From NCBI RefSeq assembly GCF_023242315.1, contig NZ_JALLIY010000003.1:62001-126000 (forward strand): a stretch of DNA of 64,000 nucleotides, read 5' to 3'. The number at the start of each line of letters is the position of its first letter. Position 1 is the stretch's first letter. A model generated the notes under the pieces. That model made no database searches, was not told where the DNA came from, and saw only the letters and a program-made list of their open reading frames with translations. Of this stretch, positions 52,134-61,979 are shown one piece after another. The DNA comes from Pseudomonas sp. MWU13-2105 (lineage in GTDB: Bacteria; Pseudomonadota; Gammaproteobacteria; Pseudomonadales; Pseudomonadaceae). Position numbers and translations under genes: made by a program.

Positions 52134-52958
52134 CTACTGGAAGTGCTCTCCAAACCAGTATTGTGCGGTCACCCCGCCGTCCATGAGGAAGTCGCTGCCG
52201 GTAATGAAGGTACCTTCCGGTCCCATCAACAGGGCACCGAGCGCGCCGACTTCATCGGGGGTGCCGCCGCGCTTCGCGGCGCAGGAGTCGATCATGCGCC
52301 GATAGCCTTCGCCCCGTGGCCCCGACAGTTCGTCCCTGGCCAGGGGGGTAAAGATGATGCCCGGGCTGATGGTGTTGACCCGCGCACCACGTTTGCCCCA
52401 ACGCACCGCTTCGGCCATGACCCGCAGGGAATTGCCGCGTTTGGAGATCTGGTAGGCGTTCAGCGGGTCCGTCACCTGGTCGGGTTGCAGCATCGGCAGC
52501 GCCAGCAGTTCGTCGGCCGGTGTCAGGGCCAGGGCCTTGTTCTGCTCGGGTGCCAAGGCGGGTAGGCGGTGGCCCGATTGCGAGGCGATGACGATGGCGG
52601 AGCCGCCCTTGGCGATCACATTACCGAACTCTTCCAGCACCAACGCCGTGCCATACAGGTCGACCAGCAGGATCGTCGCCGGAGGCGCTTGCGAGGGCGA
52701 AACCCCGGCGGCGTGAATCACCCCGGTGATATCGCCGATGGCCGTGGCGGTCTTGACCAGGGCTTGCACCGACGCTCGTGAAGAAACATCGACACTCGCC
52801 GTGGTGACCTCGAATCCGGCGTCACTGAGGACCTTGGCGGCCGCGGCTGCGTTCTCTTCCCGCAAGTCCGCCAGTACGACGTGCTTGCCCGCGCTGACCC
52901 GTCGTGCGATGGCTTGCCCGATGGAGCCGGCGCCAATCACTACTGTGACGTTTGTCAT
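52134..52958 (-). CDS. Short-chain dehydrogenase/reductase
   Basis: SDR protein of 274 residues with the cofactor motif IGAGSIGQAI, VIHAAGVS, the serine in VIASQSG and an intact YxxxK (NAYQISKRG); C-terminal FLMDGGVTA. The region between residues 120 and 160 (LPALAPEQNKALALTPADEL) is a long insertion typical of one SDR subgroup. ATG 52958 is chosen because GGAG is eight bases upstream; ATG 52964 is too close. Substrate unknown. Lies downstream of the interrupted CMD-like gene and may share its operon. Confidence 0.88.
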   Translation of the reverse strand: MTNVTVVIGAGSIGQAIARRVSAGKHVVLADLREENAAAAAKVLSDAGFEVTTASVDVSSRASVQALVKTATAIGDITGVIHAAGVSPSQAPPATILLVDLYGTALVLEEFGNVIAKGGSAIVIASQSGHRLPALAPEQNKALALTPADELLALPMLQPDQVTDPLNAYQISKRGNSLRVMAEAVRWGKRGARVNTISPGIIFTPLARDELSGPRGEGYRRMIDSCAAKRGGTPDEVGALGALLMGPEGTFITGSDFLMDGGVTAQYWFGEHFQ

Positions 52959-53104
52959 GTTCATTTCTCCGTTGGGTCTCCGTGACGTCTACCTGAACCG
53001 CCGATCCCGGCAGGCCCGGTTGTTGGGTCGGATCAATATACGGGGTGAGCAACGGCTTGATTAGCCGAGCAAACCTGCGTTGCCTTGTGAGGCAGATTCA
53101 ACAA

Positions 53105-53503
53105 TCAGCCTTGTTTGTCCCGGGCGTCGAGCACTTCCTCCAGCACCGGCACCGCCGACATTGCATTCGGCCAACCGGAGTAGAACGCCAGGTGGGTGAT
53201 CAGGGCACTGATTTCACTTGGCTTCACGCCATTGTCGAGCCCCAGCTTGATGTGTCCGGCGAGCTGCGCGCTCTGTCCACTGGCGACCAGCGCGACGAGG
53301 GTGATCAGGCTGCGGTCGCGAGGCGCCAGTTCCTCGCGCTTCCAGACTTCGCCGAAGAGTAGCTGGGTGGTGTAGTGGTACAACTACGGTGTGACTTCAA
53401 GCACATCCGGAGAGGGTTTTGGGTCGGGTCGAGGCAGGCCCTGGTCAGCGCCGACCAGGGCCGAGAAACATAATGTGGCGAAGGCGCTGGTTAGTTTTTT
53501 CAT
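53105..53503 (-). pseudogene. Exported carboxymuconolactone decarboxylase-like protein, interrupted by TAG
   Basis: A single frame from ATG 53503 encodes a signal peptide (MKKLTSAFATLCFSALVGA), a short linker ending DVLEVTP, then an in-frame TAG at 53384-53386. It resumes with LYHYTTQLLFGEVWKREEL and the CMD-domain core LAPRDRSLITLVALVASGQ, then HLAFYSGWPNAMSAVP. Total 132 codons plus stop. The core lacks the CxxC/H redox motif of AhpD-type enzymes. Divergent from LysR gene 53677. Without the stop it would be a secreted CMD protein. Confidence 0.7.
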
Positions 53504-53676
53504 GCAATCGACTCCTGAGATGAACGGCAATACCGCGGTGGCGGCGGTGCCTCATATTAAGAAGCTCAGATAGATTCATTAAGATCATTAACCTGCATGA
53601 AGTCATGAGTGCTGTTCATGAGTGGTCGAAGGGCCATGGCGCTATAATTCCGAGTATTCATGCTAGGAACTCATCA

Positions 53677-54576
53677 ATGGCCCGGGAAAGTTACAACGAT
53701 CTGCTGGCGTTTCTGGCCGTGACCCGCGAGCGCAGTTTCACCCGTGCCGCCGCTCAACTGGGGGTTTCGCAGTCGGCCCTGAGCCACACCATCCGTGCCC
53801 TGGAGGCGCGGCTTGGCGTTCGCCTGCTGACCCGCACCACCCGCAGTGTGGCGCCGACCGAGGCGGGCGAGCAGCTATACAACAGCCTGGCACCGCGCTT
53901 CGAGGAGATCGACGCGGGCCTGGCCGAGGTCATCGAGTTGCGCGACAGCCCGCGCGGCACCATCCGCATCACCGCCACCGATTACGCGGCCAACAGCGTG
54001 CTGTGGCCGAGGTTGGCGCCGTTCATGTCGCAGTACCCCGATATCAAGGTCGAAATCATGATCGACTACGGGCTGACCGATATCGTTGCCGAGCGCTACG
54101 ATATCGGCGTACGTCTGGGCGATCAGGTGGCCCAGGACATGATCGCGGTACGCGTTGCACCGGACCTGCGCATGGTCATCGTTGCCGCGCCGTCCTACCT
54201 GCGGACCCATCCGGCGCCGCTCCAGCCGGACGACCTGGTCCACCACAACTGCATCAACTTGCGCTTGCCCACCCACGGCGGTTGTTATCCCTGGGAGCTG
54301 AAAAAGGGCAAGAGCGAACTGCAGGTGCGGGTGGAGGGGCAACTGACTTTCAACAGTTCCTATCAGATGCTCGAAGCGGCGCTCAGTGGCTGCGGACTCG
54401 CGTTCATCCCGCAAGACCTGGCGGCGCCGCACGTTGCTGCCGGACGCTTGCAGTGGGTACTGGAAGACTGGTTTCCGACCTTTCCCGGACTGCATATCTA
54501 CTATCCCAGTCGCCGCCAATCGTCCCGGGCGTTGGGCCTGGTGATCGCGGCCCTGCGATACACCGCAGACTCATGA
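53677..54576 (+). CDS. LysR family transcriptional regulator
   Basis: A 299-residue LysR regulator starting MARESYNDLLAFLAV. The helix-turn-helix is TRERSFTRAAAQLGVSQSAL, and the effector domain has GTIRITATDYAANSVLWPRL and ERYDIGVRLGDQV. It sits between the CMD/SDR genes (divergent) and an aldo/keto reductase (same direction), a common arrangement in which LysR controls these oxidoreductases. Confidence 0.92.
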   Translation: MARESYNDLLAFLAVTRERSFTRAAAQLGVSQSALSHTIRALEARLGVRLLTRTTRSVAPTEAGEQLYNSLAPRFEEIDAGLAEVIELRDSPRGTIRITATDYAANSVLWPRLAPFMSQYPDIKVEIMIDYGLTDIVAERYDIGVRLGDQVAQDMIAVRVAPDLRMVIVAAPSYLRTHPAPLQPDDLVHHNCINLRLPTHGGCYPWELKKGKSELQVRVEGQLTFNSSYQMLEAALSGCGLAFIPQDLAAPHVAAGRLQWVLEDWFPTFPGLHIYYPSRRQSSRALGLVIAALRYTADS

Positions 54577-54699
54577 AGTGTGCTCATGACTGCATCCGGG
54601 TTTTCGCTCTTAATCATCAATCGGCTTGTGACTAGGATGCTTGCACGGCCTTGAGCAACGTCTCGGCCATCCTGTTTCAACGTTGATGGAAGGTGACCG

Positions 54700-55710
54700 A
54701 TGAACTACCGCTATCTGGGCCGTAGCGCCCTGAAAGTTTCTCCCCTGTGCCTGGGCGCGATGATGTTTGGCGGCGAGACCGACGAGGCGACCTCCCGGCG
54801 CATCATCGACAAGGCCGCGGCCAGCGGCATCAACTTCATCGACAGCGCCGATGCCTATCACGCCGGCCGTTCGGAAGAAGTGGTGGGCCGTGCGATTGCC
54901 GAGCAGCGTGATCGTTGGGTAGTGGCCACCAAGTTCGGCTATCCGTCGTCCGCGAGCGCCGGCCCGAACGAGCAGGGCCAGTCACGCAAATGGATCATGC
55001 AAAGCGTCGAGGCCAGCCTCAGGCGCCTGGGTACGGACTATATCGACGTCCTGTATTTTCACCGTGCCCTGACTGACGCACCGATGGAGGAGGGGATTCG
55101 TGCCGTCGGAGACCTGATTCGCCAAGGCAAGATCCGTTACTACGGCGTGTCCAATTTCCACGGTTGGCGCATTGCCGAAATGGTCCGTATCGCCGACCAA
55201 CTGGGTATCGAGCGGCCGGTGGTCAGCCAGCCGCTGTACAACATCGTCAACCGCACGGCGGAAGTCGAGCAACTGCCGGTGGCGGGCAATTATGGCTTGG
55301 GTGTGGTGCCTTACAGCCCGCTGGCGCGTGGCGTGCTGAGTGGCAAATATGTACCTGATGCACCGCCGCCAGCGGATACCCGAGCGGGGCGTGGCGACAA
55401 GCGCATCCAGCAGACCGAATGGCGCCCGGAGTCGCTGGCAATCGCCCAGGTCATTGCCCGTCATGCGGCCGAGCGAGGCACCACCTCCGTTGCCTTTGCG
55501 ATCGCCTGGGTGTTGAAAAACACCTTGATCAGCGCCGCTATCGCCGGTCCGCGTACCGAGGCACATTGGGACAGCTACATGGATGCACTTGGGCTGGAGC
55601 TGGGGCCGGACGACGAGAAACTGGTCGACGGCCTGGTTGTGCCTGGGTATGCGTCGACCCATGGTTTTACTGATCCGGGGTATCCGGTAGAGGGTCGCAG
55701 GGTGCCTTGA
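54700..55710 (+). CDS. Aldo/keto reductase
   Basis: A 336-residue NADPH-dependent aldo/keto reductase. The catalytic set is visible: aspartate and tyrosine in DSADAYHAGRSEE, lysine in VATKFGYPSS and histidine in LYFHRALTD; the cofactor loop is GVVPYSPLARGVLSGKY with AAIAGPRTEAH later. Length and motifs fit the YghZ/voltage-channel-beta-like group. Physiological aldehyde or ketone unknown. Confidence 0.92.
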   Translation: MNYRYLGRSALKVSPLCLGAMMFGGETDEATSRRIIDKAAASGINFIDSADAYHAGRSEEVVGRAIAEQRDRWVVATKFGYPSSASAGPNEQGQSRKWIMQSVEASLRRLGTDYIDVLYFHRALTDAPMEEGIRAVGDLIRQGKIRYYGVSNFHGWRIAEMVRIADQLGIERPVVSQPLYNIVNRTAEVEQLPVAGNYGLGVVPYSPLARGVLSGKYVPDAPPPADTRAGRGDKRIQQTEWRPESLAIAQVIARHAAERGTTSVAFAIAWVLKNTLISAAIAGPRTEAHWDSYMDALGLELGPDDEKLVDGLVVPGYASTHGFTDPGYPVEGRRVP

Positions 55711-55807
55711 AGGGCTGGCCTATGTCTTGTCGATTCTTGGGGAAAATAGTGTGATTGCCCGATATCCGATATCCTGTCGGGCTCCCTGCACACAAGCGAA
55801 TCATGCT

Positions 55808-56200
55808 ATGCCCAGGTTCTCTTTCGCCATCCGCGTGTTGTTCGCGTGTTGCCTGCTGGTTGCCACCGCCAACCATTTGCGAGCAGATTTCCAGTATGGG
55901 TTGTTCTGGGACTATGGCTACGGGGAGAGCGCGCACTGGGCCAGCCGTGGGTTCTGGGGCGCGCTGACGGTTCTCGATCCGTTGGCCGCGCTGCTGCTGT
56001 TCATCAAGCCCAGGGCGGGTATTGTCCTGACCGCCGCCATTATCGTGGCTGACGTTGCCCACAATACCTACTACGTTGCGCTGAATCGGCAGTGGCTGGC
56101 GTCTTTCTACCTCTCTCAGGTGGCTTTTCTTATTATGGTCACGTTGCTTTCGCCTATGGTCTGGAGGGTGGCTTCCAGCCATCTGCGTTCCGATTCGTAA
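55808..56200 (+). CDS. Hypothetical membrane protein (four helices)
   Basis: A 130-residue protein from ATG 55808 (MPRFSFAIRVLFA) with four hydrophobic stretches: IRVLFACCLLVATA, GFWGALTVLDPLAALLLF, GIVLTAAIIVADVAH and VAFLIMVTLLSPMVW. No motif or family recognised. It looks like a small integral membrane protein of the inner membrane. Confidence 0.6.
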   Translation: MPRFSFAIRVLFACCLLVATANHLRADFQYGLFWDYGYGESAHWASRGFWGALTVLDPLAALLLFIKPRAGIVLTAAIIVADVAHNTYYVALNRQWLASFYLSQVAFLIMVTLLSPMVWRVASSHLRSDS

Positions 56201-56275
56201 GTCTTGTCAAACTGAACGATGACTGAACGACCTTCGCATAGGGGCGAATCAGGCCAAATGCCAGACATGTAAATC

Positions 56276-56869
56276 ATGTTGTCTCTGATATTGTTTGGCC
56301 GTTATTTATGTTTAGGCGTTGGGTCAAATAAATTCAGCAAGGGATACTGCGATTTGATCAAGTACAGTTCCTTAAATGGGGGAGGGCGCTACGCCTTGTT
56401 CTTCATGGTTCTATGTGTATTCAGCTTGCCCTTTCAGCTATTTCCGTCCCATTCGGATTTTGGTCTTCAAGGAGCAACAGTCGAATCGTTCACGGGGACG
56501 TTCATTCACGTAATACATAGCAAGGGCGCGGGTGTCAGTCTCCTGACAAAGAGCCTGGAAACCGGACGCTACCAGAAATTCTCAGTCGGTCGCCTGAGTA
56601 TTTTCAGCGATAGGGTTGGTTACCTCAGAGGGCAACCTATTGAGCTGAATCATCTGGCAGGTCAGGTGTTGACCTGTCAGATCAACGGTGTCGAATTCTG
56701 TACTGCGCGTTGCTGGGATTCAGCCAGCTGCATTGCACTGGAACGCTCGGATAGTGACAAGCTCAACAAAGCCTTCCCGTGGATGTTTTTAGTTTTCGCT
56801 GTGTTCTTCGTGGTGGTGTCCTTCATACAGCATCTGCGCCGTAAGCGCTCGGACAGGGCACGAGGGTGA
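56276..56869 (+). CDS. Hypothetical membrane protein, lower GC
   Basis: A 197-residue protein with helices near 40-60 (YALFFMVLCVFSLPFQLF) and 165-185 (FPWMFLVFAVFFVVVSF), separated by an extracytoplasmic domain containing paired cysteines (LTCQINGVEFCTARCWDSASC). Base composition is lower in GC than neighbours, suggesting transfer. A local segment GGRYAL resembles GGRYVL in the gene at 57831. Function unknown. Confidence 0.55.
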   Translation: MLSLILFGRYLCLGVGSNKFSKGYCDLIKYSSLNGGGRYALFFMVLCVFSLPFQLFPSHSDFGLQGATVESFTGTFIHVIHSKGAGVSLLTKSLETGRYQKFSVGRLSIFSDRVGYLRGQPIELNHLAGQVLTCQINGVEFCTARCWDSASCIALERSDSDKLNKAFPWMFLVFAVFFVVVSFIQHLRRKRSDRARG

Positions 56870-56900
56870 TTCAATGCGATTTTTGCCAGACGCAGCTTTG

Positions 56901-57698
56901 TTAGGTGTTCAGTCCCGGAGGGTTGCACCAGTCACCGGGGGTAGCGCCGTTACCGTAGCGGCTGGTATCGATCACCATGGCTTTTGCATAACCGTAATCA
57001 GCAGACAGCTTCGCATTGATCGCATCGCCGTAGCTACGGAACTGGTCGAGGTTATAGAAGTTGGAGACATTCAAGGCAAAGCCCCGCGCATTCCTCACGC
57101 CCGCCGCATTCAGGTAGCCGGCCATGGTGGCTGTAGGTTTCCAGCCCGAATTCCCCGCGTCCAGGTAAACCTCTGCCAAGGGCGCGCGCTGCTTGAAGCC
57201 GGACACCGCGTAATTGAACAACTCCAGGCGTTCATCGCGCTTTGGCAGGGTCAGGCATTCACTGTCTGCCAACGCATCCGGCTCCAGAATGACTAAGGCT
57301 GGCTTGTCGCCGATGCCATTGATAAACCGGTCTATCCAGTCCCGATATTCCACGGCATTTGCCGCCCCGCCCGCCGATGCGCCACCGCTGCAGTCACGAC
57401 CGGGCAGATTGTACGCAACAAGAATAGGGGGCTTATGGGCCTTGTCTGCCGCCCCAACGTATTGGCTAATGATGTCGGTGAGCTTGTCCGTTGCTTGGCT
57501 GGTGCCGGTCAGCCATTGAGCGCTGGGGACACTGGCAATCGACGTCTGGATTTTTGTCGAGAGAGGCGACTCGGAATTCTGCTTCACCCACTGGGCGGCA
57601 GGTGATCCGGGATTGACGTAAAAGCTGTCGGTGGCATTGGCTGCCGCTTCCACGGATATGAAGATGATGCAGGCGGCAAGAACGGTGGCCTTGGGCAT
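56901..57698 (-). CDS. Glycoside hydrolase family 6 enzyme, C-terminally truncated
   Basis: A 265-residue exported protein (signal peptide MPKATVLAACIIFISVEAAANA) with GH6 motifs VAYNLPGRDCSGGASAGGA, which contains the proposed catalytic acid, VILEPDALAD, and YLDAGNSGW. The frame stops right after DWCNPPG with LNT. GH6 enzymes normally continue about 60 residues to the KPPGESDG-type segment carrying the second catalytic aspartate, which is absent here. It is probably inactive, or a pseudogene. GH6 cleaves beta-1,4-glucans. Confidence 0.8.
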   Translation of the reverse strand: MPKATVLAACIIFISVEAAANATDSFYVNPGSPAAQWVKQNSESPLSTKIQTSIASVPSAQWLTGTSQATDKLTDIISQYVGAADKAHKPPILVAYNLPGRDCSGGASAGGAANAVEYRDWIDRFINGIGDKPALVILEPDALADSECLTLPKRDERLELFNYAVSGFKQRAPLAEVYLDAGNSGWKPTATMAGYLNAAGVRNARGFALNVSNFYNLDQFRSYGDAINAKLSADYGYAKAMVIDTSRYGNGATPGDWCNPPGLNT

Positions 57699-57830
57699 TG
57701 ACTGCTTTCTCTTCAAAGCTGGGCGATGGTGGATGGCGAGCGTAACACCTCTGGTTTCCGCCAAGTGATAGATGGAGCCGACCTGATTCCCGTTGCCCAT
57801 TTTGTTGGTCTAGACAAAAAATAGAGCACG

Positions 57831-58352
57831 ATGCAAGCTCAAGCTTGGGAGAACAATGATTTTCTTAAAGGAGAGTTGAGTGTGATATTAATCCTGTTTT
57901 TACTGGGCGTGATTCTATTTTTGCCGTATTACTCGGCGGCTCTTGAAGTTAGGTTGAAACGGGAAAAAAAATTTCAACCGTTCAGGGTAATGGAAAATCT
58001 TAGGGTTGGGGCGGGTGGGAGATATGTGCTTCCTGTATTTGGGATGATGCTCATGGTCCTTGGTTTGAATGTGTATCTGTTTTCCGATGAACCTTCCCCT
58101 GTGAGTGATGAAGACCTGATTCGGGTTGTTTTGGCTGTGCTGTTGGTCGGGAGTGCACTTTTTTATGGTTATATGAGGAAAGATGTTTTAGTGCGAGAGG
58201 CCGAGGGGGTTGATAGTGGGGCAGAGGGCTTAAAGTATAGGCAGGCAAAAAAGAATAAAATTGCTTGTGCGCTGAAGGCGTTGAGAGATCTTTTGTTCGT
58301 TTGTGCGGTTTTTATCTTGTTTTTTGTGTTGAAGCACTATGTCATTCTATAG
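57831..58352 (+). CDS. Hypothetical membrane protein, low GC
   Basis: A 173-residue protein with four hydrophobic segments: VILILFLLGVILFLPYY, YVLPVFGMMLMVLGLNVYLF, IRVVLAVLLVGSALFYGYM and LFVCAVFILFFVLKHYVIL. GC content is clearly lower than the chromosome around it. No family recognised. It is divergent from the GH6 gene, and the two low-GC genes flank that enzyme. Confidence 0.55.
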   Translation: MQAQAWENNDFLKGELSVILILFLLGVILFLPYYSAALEVRLKREKKFQPFRVMENLRVGAGGRYVLPVFGMMLMVLGLNVYLFSDEPSPVSDEDLIRVVLAVLLVGSALFYGYMRKDVLVREAEGVDSGAEGLKYRQAKKNKIACALKALRDLLFVCAVFILFFVLKHYVIL

Positions 58353-58518
58353 TTGTGAATCGCTAATGGGGTAGTGATGTGGTTGGGCGTGATTTACTTT
58401 GTTCCGGCTTTTGCCTGGGTTCTTTAGGTCCATGGCAAAGGCCAGCATGCCTGCGAAGGAGGCGGCGGGAATCGCGAACTGTTCGTAGAACGCCGTAATA
58501 CCCTTGGCCACCTCCAGC

Positions 58519-60192
58519 TCACAAGGAAAAGCGCGCCAGCATCCCGTCCAGTTCCACCGCCAGACGCCCGAGCTCCTGGCTGGCGTTGCTGGTTTGCGCG
58601 GCACCGCTGGCGGTTTGCATGGACAGGTCGCGGATGCGCACCAGGTTGTGGTCCACCTCTCGGGCCACCTGGGCCTGCTGCTCGGCAGCGGTGGCGATCA
58701 CCAGGTTGCGCTCGTCAATGCCGGCCACCGACCGGGAGATGCTCCCCAGCACATCCTTGGCCACCTGCGCCCGCTGGCGTGTGCGGCCAGCCTGGGCGGC
58801 GCTTTCGGCCAGGGCCAGGACGGTGTCGCCGGTACCCTGATGAATACCGTCCATCATCTTTTCGATTTCCCGGGTTGAAGCATCGGTACGCTGCGCCAGG
58901 CCGCGCACTTCATCGGCCACCACGGCAAAACCGCGCCCCGCGTCACCGGCCCGCGCCGCCTCGATGGCCGCATTGAGCGCCAACAGGTTGGTCTGGGCGG
59001 CCACGCTGCGGATCACTTCCAGCACCTTGCTGATGCCCTGGGTCTCGATCGCCAGGGCCTGGGCACGCAGGCTGGCCTGCTCGACCTGATCGGCCAGGAC
59101 GCTGATATCGGCCATGGTCTCGTCCAATTGCTGCTGGCCTTCGCGCACGGCGGTGCTGGAGCTGCGCGACTCGCTGGAGGTCTCCACGGCATTGCGGGCG
59201 ACTTCCTCGACCACCTGGCTCATCTGGGTAACGGCGGTGGCGGCGTGTTCGATCTCACCGTATTGCTGATGCAGGTCCTGGGCGCTGTCATGCATGATCG
59301 CGCCCATCTCTTGGGTGGCGGCGTTCAGGCGGCCGACAGCGCCACCGATCTGCTTGATCACCGCGTGCAATTGATCGCGCATATGCCCGAGCATCTGCAG
59401 CAGTTGCGCCACCTCGTCCTGGCCATGGGCGATCACCAACTGGCTGAGGTCGCCGGCGGCCACGGTCTTGGCCACCTGCAAGGCCTGGCGCAGCGGCCGG
59501 GTGATACTCACGCTCAGGCGCCAGGCCTGCAACAGCATCAGTACCAGCGCCACGGCAATCACAATGGGCAACAGCAGTTGGACTTTCTTGAAGGTGCTGG
59601 CGGTGTTTTCCAGGGCCTGCGCGGTGGTCTGCTTGTTCAGTTCACGAAGCAATTGCACCTGCATGTCCATCAACGAACCCTGGTTGGCCAGGTCGTTGTT
59701 GGACAGGTTGGCGGCTTCGCTGATTTTCTTCTGCTCGACCAGGTCGATGGCCTGCTTGAACAGGCTGACAAACTGCAGCGAAGCGTCCTGCAGTAATTTG
59801 ATCGAGTCCCGTTCCGTGCCTTCCGGGACCTTGGCCAGGTACTCGGTAAACCCTTGGCTCACCTCGGCACTGAGCTGTTGCAGGTTGATCTTGCGATTGA
59901 CCAGTTCGGCCGGGTCGTTGGCGTACACCAGCAACAGTGCGGCCTCGGTGCGCATTTTTGCCAGGTCGATGGCGATGGCGTCGGCCTGGGCGATACTCGA
60001 CAGCGGTCCTTGCTCGATCAACTCGCCTTGGTGGCGAATGTGCTGCATAGCCATCAGACACAACCCGCCCAGGGCCGCGAGCAGCAAGGCGCAGAGGCCG
60101 AAGCTGGCCAGCAGGCGCTTGCCGATACTCAGGCGGCGCAGCAGGGCGGGTCGGTGGGAAGGTTTGCGGAGAAAGGCGAAACGAAGGTTCAC
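58519..60192 (-). CDS. Methyl-accepting chemotaxis protein
   Basis: A 557-residue chemoreceptor. Helix 1 is near 28-50 ([20 protein letters not shown]), followed by a helical-bundle periplasmic domain and helix 2 near 205-222 ([16 protein letters not shown]). Then a HAMP region ([20 protein letters not shown]) and signalling domain with tip [19 protein letters not shown] and [18 protein letters not shown]. No CheR-tethering motif at the end ([10 protein letters not shown]). Divergent from cheV. Confidence 0.95.
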   Translation of the reverse strand: MNLRFAFLRKPSHRPALLRRLSIGKRLLASFGLCALLLAALGGLCLMAMQHIRHQGELIEQGPLSSIAQADAIAIDLAKMRTEAALLLVYANDPAELVNRKINLQQLSAEVSQGFTEYLAKVPEGTERDSIKLLQDASLQFVSLFKQAIDLVEQKKISEAANLSNNDLANQGSLMDMQVQLLRELNKQTTAQALENTASTFKKVQLLLPIVIAVALVLMLLQAWRLSVSITRPLRQALQVAKTVAAGDLSQLVIAHGQDEVAQLLQMLGHMRDQLHAVIKQIGGAVGRLNAATQEMGAIMHDSAQDLHQQYGEIEHAATAVTQMSQVVEEVARNAVETSSESRSSSTAVREGQQQLDETMADISVLADQVEQASLRAQALAIETQGISKVLEVIRSVAAQTNLLALNAAIEAARAGDAGRGFAVVADEVRGLAQRTDASTREIEKMMDGIHQGTGDTVLALAESAAQAGRTRQRAQVAKDVLGSISRSVAGIDERNLVIATAAEQQAQVAREVDHNLVRIRDLSMQTASGAAQTSNASQELGRLAVELDGMLARFSL

Positions 60193-60550
60193 GGCGTCGG
60201 GCTCTTTATGAGGAACTACGCCAACGGTTGTAACAATGTTGCATGATGGCTTTATGACGCTTTTGTGGATGACAGGAATTTCATGTTCGGACTTTGCAGG
60301 CGCTCTAGGGATTTTCCTACCCTGTCTCCTGTCATCCCTACCCCAAAATAGGGATGCTCCGATGGTGGTGGCTGCGCGCGGGCGGCGATGATGTCTTAAC
60401 GCCAGTCAGCTCTCAGAGCATTTATGGCGCGATTCGCTGCACCGCGTTTACGCATGTCGGGACGACTTCGCGGATGACGGATCAACGATATCCAGCCGCT
60501 CCCGACCACGGTGGGCGGGGATTGGCAATTGAGTGCTCTAGGGGGTGGTG
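60193..60550. promoter_or_regulatory. Divergent promoter region between the MCP and cheV
   Basis: About 360 bases without a gene. It holds an 8-bp inverted repeat (CATCCCTA at 60333-60340, TAGGGATG at 60349-60356) with an 8-base loop that could be an operator. No FliA-type promoter could be assigned with confidence. Confidence 0.35.
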
Positions 60551-61483
60551 ATGGCAGGTCTGATGGACTCCGTGAACAGTCGGACCCAGTTGGTGGGGCA
60601 GAACCGCCTCGAGCTGCTGTTGTTCCGCTTCGACGAGCATCAACTTTATGGGATCAACGTGTTCAAGGTGCGTGAGGTCATGCCCTGTCCTGCGTTGCAC
60701 ATCATGCCCAAGTCCCACCCCGTGGTCTGCGGCGTGGCGAATATTCGCGGTACCTCCATCCCGATCCTCGATCTGGCGCGGGCCACCGGGTTGCCGGGCG
60801 TCCAGGACATGGCCTCGGCGTTTGTGATCATTACCGAGTACAACACCAAGACCCAGGGTTTTCTGGTTTCGGCGGTCGAGCATATTGTGAACCTGAACTG
60901 GGAGGATATTCATCCGCCACCCAAGGGCAGTGGCTCCGATCATTACCTGACCGCCGTGACCCGGGTCGATAACCGGCTGGTGGAAATCATTGATGTCGAG
61001 AAGGTGTTGTCCGAGGTGGCGCCCACCAGCGAAGTCATCTCCCTGGGGGTGATCGATGCCCAGACCAATGCCAAGGCCCCCGAATTCCTGGTACTGACGG
61101 TGGACGACTCGGTCGTGGCCCGCAAGCAGGTCAGTCGCTGCCTGGAGTCGGTGGGTGTGAAGGTGATAGCGCTCAACGATGGTCGCCAGGCCCTGGACTA
61201 CCTGCATGGCATGCTCGACGAGGGAAAGTCGCCGGCGGACGATCTGCTGATGATGATCTCCGATATAGAAATGCCGGAGATGGACGGTTACACCCTGACG
61301 GCGGAGGTGAGAAATGATCCTCGGCTGCAGAAGCTGCATATTGTTTTGCACACCTCCTTATCCGGCATTTTCAACCAGGCGATGATCAAGAAAGTCGGGG
61401 CGGACGACTTTTTGGCCAAGTTTCGCCCCGATGACCTGGCCAGTCGCGTGGTTGAGCGTATACAGGCGGTCGGGAAGGGCTGA
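60551..61483 (+). CDS. cheV: Chemotaxis coupling/response-regulator protein CheV
   Basis: A 310-residue CheV: an N-terminal CheW-like domain (MAGLMDSVNSRTQLVGQNRL, GVANIRGTSIPILDLARATG) fused to a receiver domain (LTVDDSVVARKQVSRCLESV, phosphoacceptor in MMISDIEMPEMDGYT, conserved lysine in FLAKFRPDDL). It links receptors to CheA and buffers phosphate. ATG 60551 is chosen over two upstream GTG codons because it gives the usual CheV N-terminus and suits the AGGGGG site. Confidence 0.93.
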   Translation: MAGLMDSVNSRTQLVGQNRLELLLFRFDEHQLYGINVFKVREVMPCPALHIMPKSHPVVCGVANIRGTSIPILDLARATGLPGVQDMASAFVIITEYNTKTQGFLVSAVEHIVNLNWEDIHPPPKGSGSDHYLTAVTRVDNRLVEIIDVEKVLSEVAPTSEVISLGVIDAQTNAKAPEFLVLTVDDSVVARKQVSRCLESVGVKVIALNDGRQALDYLHGMLDEGKSPADDLLMMISDIEMPEMDGYTLTAEVRNDPRLQKLHIVLHTSLSGIFNQAMIKKVGADDFLAKFRPDDLASRVVERIQAVGKG

Positions 61484-61569
61484 TCGTCTGTCGTTGCTCA
61501 ATGCGGTGCTGTTTCGACGGGAGGAGGCCGTAGGCCTTGTGCGGGTGAGGCACCGCTCATACTCGGCCG

Positions 61570-61806
61570 CTAAAGCCAGGTATTCACCACCCGCCGATCC
61601 AGCTCCTCCCACTCCGCCATGCCCAGCACCCGGGTGGTGTTCAAACCGCGCAAATAGCCGCGCAACTGATTGGCGGTGGCCTGGAGAAGCTCGGGGTCGA
61701 CCGGGCTTTCGGCCAGCAGTACGGATTCGTACTGGACCAGGTAATCGGCCACCCGCTCACGGAAATCGGGCAAAACGGCGTCGCGGATCAGGTCGAATGT
61801 TCTCAA
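61570..61806 (-). CDS. Small conserved hypothetical protein
   Basis: A 78-residue soluble, helix-rich protein starting MRTFDLIRDAVLPDFRERVA and ending EWEELDRRVVNTWL. AAGGAG lies just before the ATG. The pattern recalls small uncharacterised Pseudomonas proteins, but no function or family name is known to me. Convergent with cheV. Confidence 0.6.
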   Translation of the reverse strand: MRTFDLIRDAVLPDFRERVADYLVQYESVLLAESPVDPELLQATANQLRGYLRGLNTTRVLGMAEWEELDRRVVNTWL

Positions 61807-61979
61807 GGAGACCTCCTTATGAGTCTTTTATTGTGGTGATGGGGTGTGTCGCTGCCTGCACGGCGGACAACTATTGCTAGACGTAATACTCACCATCACG
61901 AAACGCAAGTTCTACTTTGTCGACAATAACCGGAAAATCGCCGCCATCGAACACATTGCTTATTTTCAGGAAGAGATTG

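Noticed and set aside
58353..58515. Minus-strand frame with AFYEQFAIPAASFAGMLAFAM after the MCP stop
   Set aside because: Looks faintly like a membrane-protein relic, but has no start signal and no recognisable family.
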